DNA of 5,991 nt from contig SKTQ01000117.1 in assembly GCA_007122505.1 (NCBI GenBank), positions 1 to 5,991 of the forward strand, written 5' to 3'. Source of the DNA: Bacteroidales bacterium (GTDB lineage: Bacteria; Bacteroidota; Bacteroidia; Bacteroidales; UBA7960). The translations under genes and the position numbers were made by a program. The notes under the pieces were generated by a model, which saw nothing but the letters and a program-made list of their open reading frames with translations, made no database searches and was not told the origin of the DNA. Below, in pieces: positions 1-5,484 of the stretch. The stretch's first letter is position 1. Each line of letters begins with the position of its first letter.

Positions 1-970
1 GATCCACATCGGCCAGTGCACGCGTCATCCTGGCCTCTGCCTCTTCCTGCAGGCGTCGGTTATTGAGGATATCCCGCTCGAGGGACTCCCCTTTCTCCAC
101 ATGTCCGGCCAAAGTGTCCAGCAACAACTGCTCAACTCCGGATGCAGGTATGGTAAGATTTTCCAGAATTTGCCGGGATGCTTTTTTGACTTTTTCGGCC
201 TCAAGAGTCTTTGATTCAGCCTCGGCAATCTCACTGTCAAGGCCGGCAATCCTATCCATTTCCTCACCGCTAAATTTTTCAAGAACTGCCGGATAGGTTT
301 CAAATGCTCTTTTGGAGGAGACATAAGCACCGTGTGCATGGAGAAAGTCAATCAGCTTTTCAAATAATGCCTTGAGCTTGTCTGCCTTTTTAGAATCTTT
401 CAATTGCTTCTGCAAGCCGGCCAGATTTTCCTCTTCTTTTTTTAACGACAATTGTTGTTGGGAAACACGCCTGACCTTTTCCCTGGCCTCACGAAAGGCT
501 TTGAATTCTGCACTGGTTTTCCGTTTGATTTCATCTTTGTATTCCAGCTTTTGGCAGGCACTTTCCAGGTCGTATCCTCCTACGGTAAGCCTGGCAATAT
601 GTTTGGCGGCATCTTGTTCCTCAGCCGTCACCAGTTGGTGCAGGGCAAAAATATAACGATGGTACGACTCAGGAGGCGGCAAATCAGGCAAAGCGGCAGG
701 GACCCCGTTACGTTCTGTCCTGATGCTGCTGCCATCAACACGGATCGTCCATTCGTTTTTCCCCAGAAAAAAACGGCCAAAAGCAGAAATGCCTTCCGTT
801 TCGCGTTGCCAGATCATTTTCTGAATGAGCACCGCCGTGGAAGTTTTACCGGATGCGTTTGGTCCTGCAACGATATTCAGGTTTGGCTTCAATCCCGTAT
901 ATTTTTCCAATCCGCGGGGAAGCCCCGGCATCTTTTTAACAGATAATTCCCTAAGAATCAAAGGCTCATT
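1..970 (-). CDS. SbcC/Rad50/YhaN-like AAA ATPase, 5' part (runs off the window)
   Basis: This is the N-terminal ATPase half of an SMC/Rad50-like DNA-repair protein; 323 codons are visible and the frame stays open to base 2. It starts MSLLILRELS, followed by GLKPNLNIV and a Walker A motif GPNASGKT at residues 36-43. After about residue 150 the protein becomes rich in K, E, Q, L and A (for example KKEEENLAGLQKQLKDSKK), as expected of a coiled-coil arm. The Walker B, signature motif and second half of the ATPase lie beyond base 1. An ATG at 977-975 is in another frame and soon meets a stop, so ATG 970-968 is chosen. In this family the ATPase works with an Mre11/SbcD/YhaO-type nuclease, and one is encoded upstream at 4737-3454. 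The two are unusually far apart because an insert separates them. Assignment to the YhaN/AAA_27 branch rather than SbcC proper is an inference from the N-terminal style. Confidence 0.85.
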
Positions 971-1142
971 TTTCATGTAGAATGTACCCTTTTGTTTGTT
1001 TTGCCTTTCGGCAGAAAATTCGCTTTGCCTGAAACAGATTGCAAACCCCGCTAACTGGGCGATAAGCGTGCATCATTTTGCAAAACTTTGGGTTGTGTCT
1101 TAGCTTGTGCGGTTTTGCAAATGTGCCACCAATAGCGTGGGC
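971..1142. other. Gap between hsdR relic and ATPase gene, with repeat-like sequence
   Basis: No gene is visible here. The stretch holds a 10-bp perfect palindrome TTTTGCAAAA (1076-1085), a second TTTTGCAAA at 1113, and a GC-rich segment around 1045-1070. It ends at a repeat copy (1117-1142) that resembles one at the other edge of the insert. The text has the look of the short dispersed intergenic repeats found in some Bacteroidota genomes, but that cannot be confirmed from one window. The ATPase promoter, if there is a separate one, would lie here; I do not see a convincing one. Confidence 0.5.
1117..1142. repeat. Left copy of an imperfect direct repeat at the insert edges
   Basis: On the plus strand this reads GCAAATGTGC, then CACC, then AATAGCGT and GGGC. 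The copy at 3277-3300 reads GCAAATGTGC, then TG, then AATAGCGT and TGGC. The shared blocks are 10 and 8 bases, in the same order and orientation, with a spacer differing by 2 bases. It lies directly beside the end of the hsdR relic, so it may mark an edge of the inserted R-M island. It could equally be a dispersed repeat family member. Confidence 0.5.
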
Positions 1143-1178
1143 TTAATCATCTTTTTTATCTACGTTCTTTATCAAGTC

Positions 1179-1443
1179 TTATGCTAACATTTTTGCTTGG
1201 GTTATTACCGTGTCAATCATTCTGTTGTGATAGCGTTTTATGGCATCTTTCAACATTTCAGAATATTTCTTGCTCTCAACCAAGTTGATTTTTGTCCGTT
1301 TCTTGATTTCGTCTTTGAGTATTTTTTTTTAGCAACTCAACGATATACATTTTCTCGCCAAGAATGCCACTATCGGTTCTTACCTCCACATCTACGCCAT
1401 CGGTCAGGTAGCGATAAAAGTTTTCGGTAATGCTGTTTCTCAT
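1179..1443 (-). pseudogene. hsdR: hsdR relic: N-terminal piece joined to C-terminal piece, with frameshift
   Basis: This is the remains of a type I restriction endonuclease R subunit, normally around 800-1,100 residues. From ATG 1443 the frame reads NFYRYLTDGVDVEVRTDSG then ILGEKMYI, which resembles the N-terminal YRYLTDGVEVEY...GDKV..ID segment of one HsdR subfamily. It then passes straight into VELLKKILKDEIKKR, TKINLVESKKYSEMLKDAI and KRYHNRMIDT, which resembles the C-terminal segment of the same subfamily (VELLRKLLNDEIKAR...NVVQARSFSEMLEEAIRRYQNRAIET). The motor and nuclease core is absent. A run of nine A residues (plus-strand T at 1322-1330) shifts the frame between the two parts; eight would restore it. 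The C-terminal frame ends at TAA 1181-1179; if that stop is a mutation, the same frame would continue as DLIKNVDKKDD to 1143. It cannot make a working enzyme. Family assignment is from remembered conserved segments. Confidence 0.75.
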
Positions 1444-1450
1444 TTTTGTT

Positions 1451-1539
1451 TTCAGTCACATAACAGTTACATAAAAAATCGTTGATTATCTATTAGTTAT
1501 ATAGTTTTTGGAACGCTCAGTCACATAACCATCACATAA
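1451..1539. repeat. Two-copy 24-bp direct repeat, TCAGTCACATAAC type
   Basis: Copies lie at 1451-1474 and 1516-1539, 65 bp apart, between the intact AlbA_2 gene and the hsdR relic. They match at 20 of 24 positions and share an unbroken TCAGTCACATAAC. Each copy contains two TCACATAA-like half units, giving about four related octamers. A partial third match, CTCAGTCACT, lies at 3051-3060 in the hsdS tail. Possible roles are binding sites for the neighbouring winged-helix protein, or traces of the deletions that shaped the locus. The sequence alone does not decide. Confidence 0.6.
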
Positions 1540-1542
1540 GAT

Positions 1543-2997
1543 TTAAAACCAGAAAGGAACATATTTAGCATACTTTCTCGATTTACTCTCTGTATCATAA
1601 TCCTTTATAAGTCCTGCTTGAATAGTGTCGGAAATAATCCTTGAAGCAATAGAATAGTTTTGCTCCTCTATTCCAAAACGCTCCCGCAAGCTTTGGTTGG
1701 TCATATATTCACCTGAAACATATCTAAGGCATGCGTGCAGATAGCAAGCTCTTACCTTATCCTGTTTATCCATTTGCCTGAGCGTTTTATGGGCATAAAG
1801 AATAATGCGGGTATAATTATCTCCAACGATGATTTCCGGCGCGGGTAGTTGATTGTACTCACATTCAGAAACTACTTTGTCAATACCGCTTCCCCTTTCT
1901 TCACATATATTGAGCCGTCTCATAAAGCGGGCAAGGATTTCATTGCGGCTTTCAGGATTATGATCTACAAATCGCAGGGGGTCTATCAATGGTTTTCCCG
2001 GATTGGTGATTTCAATACGGTTACTAAACACTTCAACCATAGGTGAACTTCCTTTTATAGAAAAGTCTTGATGAATCAGTGCATTGGCGACTAATTCACG
2101 TATAGCAAGCAATGGATATAGTGAAACTCGTTTGCGAAGTGCTTTATCTATGACTTCATTGGAAGGTAGTTGTTCATCCAAGTATTTAATAAGTCCTTCA
2201 AAACCAATTGCATAGCCTCTTATGCCTGTTTGTTCTTTGATGGTGTGAATCCTATTGTTCCCCTTGTAAATAATCACTCGCAAGGCTTTACGAGAAATCC
2301 CATCAAAAACACTGATGTCTCTTGCAAACAACAAAGCCCCAATGTTTTTTATTTCATATGCTTTAGGAGTCTTCAGAATAACTTTTTCCTGCAATAATCT
2401 TTCAATGATACCTATTCGGTTGTCGGGCAACGGAAGTTTGAGCAGGTCAAAAAAGGCAGGATAATCAATGTAATTAAGAATATCATCCTCATTGGCATTT
2501 TCAAGGGCAACCCCATTTTCGAATACCGGTGTGTTTTCAATACGCCATATTTCCCGTTCCCGTTCCGGATGGTCATCCAGTCGCTTTTTGTAACTGCCAA
2601 CCCTTATAAAATACTCACCCCTGAAGCTTACCGGGGTATTGCGTGTAGCCTGAATTTTGAATACGGAAAAATGCAATCCGTTATAATCAAACTCATAAAT
2701 ATTGACATCAATTCTTGGGTTAAGTTGGGTAACCAACCAATTCTCCAATTCCTGATTGCCTTTTTTTTCTGATAACGGCCGAAAATCCGTACCCACAAGC
2801 TTGTGGGTAGTATCCTCTAAACCAAACACTAAAAAAGCAAAATCCTTTTTATGGTAGCAGGCACTATTGCTCAAGGCAGAAATATATTCACCGATCTCCT
2901 GCGGATTGGCATTATTTCCCTTAAACTCTACCCACTCACACTCTTTGGGCAGAGCGGCAAGGTCTTTAATCAGTATTTCAAGCTCTTGTGCATTCAT
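1543..2997 (-). CDS. AlbA_2 (Schlafen-type)/HATPase_c_4 winged-helix protein, intact survivor of a type I R-M operon
   Basis: This 484-aa protein belongs to the COG2865-type group often annotated as putative transcriptional regulator or ATP-binding protein. Residues 15-135 form an AlbA_2/Schlafen AAA_4-type nucleic-acid-binding domain, with EWVEFKGN at 21-28, NSACYHKKDFAFLVFGLED at 44-62 and YFIRVGS at 129-135. Residues 295-395 form a GHKL-type ATP-binding domain (HATPase_c_4), with IRELVANALIHQDFS at 299-313, IEITNPG at 328-334 and EERGSGIDKVV at 366-376. The tail from about 415 (YMTNQSLRERFGI and onward) looks like a winged helix. Domains, order and length are all as expected for an intact member. 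Its ATG overlaps the stop of the hsdS remnant (ATGA), and relics of hsdM and hsdR flank it on the same strand. Such genes are known as accessory genes inside type I R-M operons; their exact role is unclear. Its base composition is visibly more AT-rich than that of the flanking repair genes. Confidence 0.92.
   Translation of the reverse strand: MNAQELEILIKDLAALPKECEWVEFKGNNANPQEIGEYISALSNSACYHKKDFAFLVFGLEDTTHKLVGTDFRPLSEKKGNQELENWLVTQLNPRIDVNIYEFDYNGLHFSVFKIQATRNTPVSFRGEYFIRVGSYKKRLDDHPEREREIWRIENTPVFENGVALENANEDDILNYIDYPAFFDLLKLPLPDNRIGIIERLLQEKVILKTPKAYEIKNIGALLFARDISVFDGISRKALRVIIYKGNNRIHTIKEQTGIRGYAIGFEGLIKYLDEQLPSNEVIDKALRKRVSLYPLLAIRELVANALIHQDFSIKGSSPMVEVFSNRIEITNPGKPLIDPLRFVDHNPESRNEILARFMRRLNICEERGSGIDKVVSECEYNQLPAPEIIVGDNYTRIILYAHKTLRQMDKQDKVRACYLHACLRYVSGEYMTNQSLRERFGIEEQNYSIASRIISDTIQAGLIKDYDTESKSRKYAKYVPFWF
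2790..2809. repeat. 20-bp perfect palindrome inside the AlbA_2 gene
   Basis: The plus strand reads TACCCACAAGCTTGTGGGTA, identical on both strands with no spacer. It encodes the THKLVGT segment (residues 64-70) of the AlbA_2 domain, which is fairly conserved in the family, so codon constraint may explain part of it. It could act as a site for a dimeric binding protein or fold in mRNA, but no function can be assigned. Confidence 0.8.
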
Positions 2998-3083
2998 ACG
3001 CCTACTTCAAATTGTCCGCTCATTAACTTGGGAGTTGTTGTTTTGAGTGTCTCAGTCACTATTCTGTTATTTGCTTCATTCTG
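2994..3083 (-). pseudogene. hsdS: hsdS 3' remnant (C-terminal tail only)
   Basis: This open segment reads QNEANNRIVTETLKTTTPK then LMSGQFEVGV and ends in TGA at 2996-2994. It resembles the usual end of type I specificity subunits, which often finish with a helix followed by LRDTLLPKLMSGE(I/V)xV. Only about 28 codons remain of a protein normally around 400 residues, and no target-recognition domain is present. An in-frame TAA (3086-3084) closes the frame upstream, so the junction with the hsdM relic must lie close by. The stop overlaps the ATG of the downstream AlbA_2 gene as ATGA, which suggests the original translational coupling is preserved. The match is short, so identity is moderate; the position after hsdM supports it. 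Confidence 0.6.
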
Positions 3084-3266
3084 TTAAATCTTTGCTCAAT
3101 GTAATGGAACCAATCAGGTCAATGAGTTCACCAAGACTTTGTTTTCGAGTGCTGGTCGGGCATAGTCTTTTGACAAAACGCCTTTGAGTGCAGGATTGTC
3201 TCTTTCAATGCTGTCCATTGCTTCGTCAATGCCATTGCCGATTTTAGAAAGTTTAGCATGTTGCAT
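3084..3266 (-). pseudogene. hsdM: hsdM internal fragment with one-base frameshift
   Basis: This is the remains of a type I N6-adenine DNA methyltransferase. From ATG 3266 the frame reads MQHAKLSKIGNGIDEAMDS, IERDNPALKGVLSKDYARP, ALENK, a close match to the N-terminal HsdM segment around IDEAM..IE..NPSLKGVLPKDYARPALDKQRLGELIDLI. After ALENK (AAA 3140-3138) the frame is lost and would end at TGA 3116-3114. The family pattern resumes in another frame at 3135 as LGELIDLIGSITL. The two leftover bases (GT, 3137-3136) fit an Arg codon CGT that lost its first base, restoring ALENKRLGELIDLI. Everything after LIGSITL is missing, including the S-adenosylmethionine-binding and NPPY/F catalytic motifs, and so is the true N-terminus. 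The methylase is therefore inactive. Confidence 0.85.
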
Positions 3267-3453
3267 TGGGGCAAAAGCAAATGTGCTGAATAGCGTTGGC
3301 TTTGTGCATGGGTATGCAGCTCTTTTGATCTTGCTGAAGCGTTGGCATTTTGTCTTTCATTACACAGTTCGTTTATTGTTGGTCGTATCGTTTTTTAGGA
3401 GCCCTACAAATCAAAACAACAGCCTAAACCAATCTGATCATTTCACACCGGTA
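3267..3453. other. Gap between nuclease gene and hsdM relic
   Basis: No gene is recognised. The half next to the hsdM relic carries repeat copies (3277-3300 and 3333-3350). The rest, up to the nuclease stop codon, shows no clear terminator or promoter. The outer boundary of the inserted island probably falls here, since the nuclease gene ends normally at 3454 and type I R-M homology begins near 3257. Confidence 0.45.
3277..3350. repeat. Right repeat region: copy of insert-edge repeat plus a local direct repeat
   Basis: Bases 3277-3300 read GCAAATGTGC, TG, AATAGCGT, TGGC and match the copy at 1117-1142. Within this region GCTGAATAGCGTTGGCTTT (3285-3303) is followed 48 bp later by GCTGAAGCGTTGGCATTT (3333-3350), a second imperfect direct repeat lacking two bases. 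Together the copies bracket the decayed R-M locus. They may be dispersed intergenic repeats that acted as recombination points. Confidence 0.5.
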
Positions 3454-4737
3454 TCAACCATGCATCAGTGTGCTGAGCAGCTTGCGGCATTCCTGTAATA
3501 ATTGTAACCGTCCTTCTTTTTCATCCGGCTCTGAAATCCTTTCATAGCTTTTCAGGGCGATGTATGTTTCAGAGCGCTGCATTTGTTCGGTTTTCATCTT
3601 CCATTCTCTCAGCATTTCATCCAGCAAGGCAGTGCTTTCACCTTTTTGGATGGCGAGAATGGTTTCAGCCAGCCGGCCCGCCAGGGAGGGCTCTTTGGCC
3701 AAAACCTCCAGGTTTTCGATGGCCGGTCTGATCCGGTTTAACACCTTCCTGATTTTTATGGATTTCCCCGGGATAATATCATCCAGATAATCATCCTCAG
3801 CCGGATTCACCCATGTCTCAACAGAAAAACCGTCGGGATGCTCACCTTCAAGGTACAAGGTAAACACCATGTATAGTAAGCTATCGTTGATCTTTTGCAG
3901 CGAATGGGATTTGGTTTCAATAGCTTCCATGATTCTGCCTCTCAGGTCGCTTTTGTGATGCATGTTTGTCACATCTACGATCAGGTCATCATAATACACC
4001 GGTGAAAGAGGGATCGTTTCGTGCCCGATATCCTGACCGTGTTTCAGGTTGAGCATTACCGGCCCCCTTACTCCTGGTTCGGCGGCACTAAGTGCATGTG
4101 GCGATCCGGGATAAAAGATCAGTGGCAAAGAACCCCGGTAAACGGTGGGTTTATGGATGTGTCCCAGCACCCATGCATCCACCGGCTGTTGCCTTAAACC
4201 CGATAGCCTCAGCGGAGCATACACGCTGTCGGCCACATCTGCATCACCATGAAGCAAACCGATGGTAAAACAGGACTTTGGGGATATATCCACTGTAAAT
4301 GACAAAAGGGGGTCTTCCCGCACATGCCTCCGTGGAAATGACCATCCCACCAAGGTCAGATCAACGCCATTCCTTGACAAAAGATGACTTTCCCACCTGC
4401 CGTCTGCTCCCAGCAAATGTACATTGGGAAAACGACCTTGTCCGATGATTTCCGGCAGTACATCATAGTCATGATTGCCTGCCACCAGAAACACCTCAAC
4501 ATTTGCTTCACGAAGTTTCTCAAAACCGGCTTTTAGCGGCCCCACAGCCTCAAAGTATTTGTTGTCTTCATCAATAATATCACCGGTAAGCAACAGGGCA
4601 TCAACTGATTCCCGTAAGACCAGGTCAACGATCTTATGCCAGGTATAGGTGGTTTTTCCTTCCGCGGTATTTGCCGGCAGGTCTGCCGAACGGCGGCCAA
4701 GGTGCAAATCTGATGTGGCTAATAACTTGATGGACAT
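3454..4737 (-). CDS. DNA repair exonuclease, SbcD/Mre11/YhaO-type metallophosphoesterase
   Basis: This 427-aa protein carries the full set of calcineurin-like phosphoesterase motifs that bind two metal ions: SDLHLG at 9-14, TGDIID at 51-56, GNHDYD at 87-92, LHGD at 162-165 and GHIH at 192-195. FYPGSPHALS follows, a variant of the PGS segment typical of SbcD/YhaO nucleases. The C-terminal part (about 230-427) would hold the capping domain and the helices that bind the ATPase partner. Length is normal for YhaO-like proteins. Proteins of this kind nick or degrade DNA ends and hairpins as a complex with an SbcC/Rad50-like ATPase, acting on chromosomal DNA in the cytoplasm. The likely partner is the truncated ATPase gene at 970-1, now 2.5 kb downstream rather than adjacent. 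Start ATG 4737 is chosen because the first motif begins only nine residues later. Confidence 0.93.
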   Translation of the reverse strand: MSIKLLATSDLHLGRRSADLPANTAEGKTTYTWHKIVDLVLRESVDALLLTGDIIDEDNKYFEAVGPLKAGFEKLREANVEVFLVAGNHDYDVLPEIIGQGRFPNVHLLGADGRWESHLLSRNGVDLTLVGWSFPRRHVREDPLLSFTVDISPKSCFTIGLLHGDADVADSVYAPLRLSGLRQQPVDAWVLGHIHKPTVYRGSLPLIFYPGSPHALSAAEPGVRGPVMLNLKHGQDIGHETIPLSPVYYDDLIVDVTNMHHKSDLRGRIMEAIETKSHSLQKINDSLLYMVFTLYLEGEHPDGFSVETWVNPAEDDYLDDIIPGKSIKIRKVLNRIRPAIENLEVLAKEPSLAGRLAETILAIQKGESTALLDEMLREWKMKTEQMQRSETYIALKSYERISEPDEKEGRLQLLQECRKLLSTLMHG

Positions 4738-4759
4738 AAACAGGGTCTTTTTCCATCAA

Positions 4760-4792
4760 CAATAATACAAAAGATTTCCTTAGCTCCCCAAA
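4760..4792 (-). promoter_or_regulatory. Possible Bacteroidota-type promoter for the nuclease gene
   Basis: Reading the minus strand, TTTG (4792-4789) is followed after 21 bases by TATTATTG (4767-4760), one mismatch from TAnnTTTG, about 22 bp before the start codon. The -33 element overlaps the hairpin at 4775-4797. It is a short, degenerate match and the upstream gene reads the same way, so support is weak. Confidence 0.3.
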
Positions 4793-4797
4793 GGAAA
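4775..4797 (-). terminator. Possible weak hairpin terminator after msrB
   Basis: A 7-bp stem, TTTCCTT with AAGGAAA around a 9-base loop, lies about 60 bp beyond the msrB stop. On the minus strand it is followed by ATCTTTTG, a poor U tract, and the stem is AT-rich. It could instead be a chance or regulatory inverted repeat. Confidence 0.3.
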
Positions 4798-4857
4798 AAT
4801 GAAGAACGGTCAGATTTTGAATTTATCTGGTAAGATTATAAAGAAAACGGATGTTGG

Positions 4858-5451
4858 TTAGTTTGCGGCAAGATGCTTCTTCACCGCTTCTTTTTCTGTA
4901 TCCGTTGCATGCCGGTCCATGTAATTCCTGACTATGTCAGGCATATCCCCTCCACGCGGTACAAATATCATGGCCGCACTGTTCATGCAATAGCGCAATC
5001 CGGTGGGCGGCGGACCATCATCAAACACGTGTCCCAGATGGGATCCGCTGGAAGAATCGATCACCTCGGTACGAATCATACCATATGTCCTGTCGGTTCT
5101 GTAATAGACCGCATCAGGCGTGATGGGTTCAAAAAAACTAGGCCATCCGCAGCCACTGTCAAACTTGGTGTCCGACACAAACAAAGGCTGTCCGGTAGCG
5201 GCTGAAAAATAAATACCCACTTCCTTATTATCGTGATAGACTCCGGTAAACGGACGCTCTGTTCCCGCTTCACGCAACACATGGAATTGCATAGGCGTCA
5301 GCAAATCCTTCCATTCACCATCTTTCTTTTCAATCCGGTATGTTTCGGGATCATTGGTTTTGATGTTAACTCTCATGTCTCTGTCGTTTATTCCCTGCGG
5401 CATATAAGCAAATATGCCGGCCAGCATAATGAAATTCAGAATATGTATCAT
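4858..5451 (-). CDS. msrB: Peptide-methionine (R)-S-oxide reductase MsrB, zinc-free type, possibly exported
   Basis: This 197-aa protein reduces methionine-R-sulfoxide in oxidised proteins. Core motifs are all present: LTPMQFHVLREAGTERPFTG (51-70), GCGWPSF (100-106) with the likely resolving Cys101, SHLGHVFDDGP (137-147) with His138 and His141, and RYCMNSA (153-159) with catalytic Cys155. The two CxxC pairs that bind structural zinc in many MsrB proteins are absent: residues 83 and 86 are Ser and Thr in GIYFSAATG, and 132 and 135 are Asp and Ser. This is a known zinc-free variant. The first 20 residues (MIHILNFIMLAGIFAYMPQG) are hydrophobic and could be a weak signal or anchor, though no basic residue precedes them. 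Met26 is an alternative cytoplasmic start, but ATG 5451 sits 33 bp after the upstream SDR stop and fits an operon. Any reductant partner is not visible here. Confidence 0.95.
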   Translation of the reverse strand: MIHILNFIMLAGIFAYMPQGINDRDMRVNIKTNDPETYRIEKKDGEWKDLLTPMQFHVLREAGTERPFTGVYHDNKEVGIYFSAATGQPLFVSDTKFDSGCGWPSFFEPITPDAVYYRTDRTYGMIRTEVIDSSSGSHLGHVFDDGPPPTGLRYCMNSAAMIFVPRGGDMPDIVRNYMDRHATDTEKEAVKKHLAAN

Positions 5452-5484
5452 TTTTATTGGTTGATTAGATTCTGTTTGTCTGTA

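Noticed and set aside
25..351. Open frame on the minus strand near the left end.
   Set aside because: It is an out-of-frame shadow of the ATPase gene, has no recognisable domain, and would need a TTG start.
452..946. Long plus-strand open frame of 164 codons opposite the ATPase gene.
   Set aside because: The minus strand encodes a recognisable Walker A ATPase here; the plus frame shows no family pattern.
975..977. ATG just upstream of the ATPase start as an alternative start.
   Set aside because: It is in a different frame and meets TAG after eight codons; only ATG 970 leads into the Walker A region.
1451..1539. CRISPR array.
   Set aside because: Only two imperfect 24-bp copies, no further units and no cas genes.
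2762..2768. Run of eight T on the plus strand (A8 in the AlbA_2 coding strand), a possible slippery site or frameshift.
   Set aside because: The protein frame reads through it without a break (SEKKGNQ) and the domains on both sides are in one frame.
1117..3300. Insertion-sequence or integrase origin for the insert.
   Set aside because: No transposase or integrase coding sequence, no terminal inverted repeats and no tRNA edge were found; only imperfect direct repeats.
3184..3498. Plus-strand open frame of 104 codons spanning the gap after the nuclease gene.
   Set aside because: It overlaps the hsdM relic and the nuclease 3' end on the other strand, and its hydrophobic look comes from antisense AT-rich sequence.
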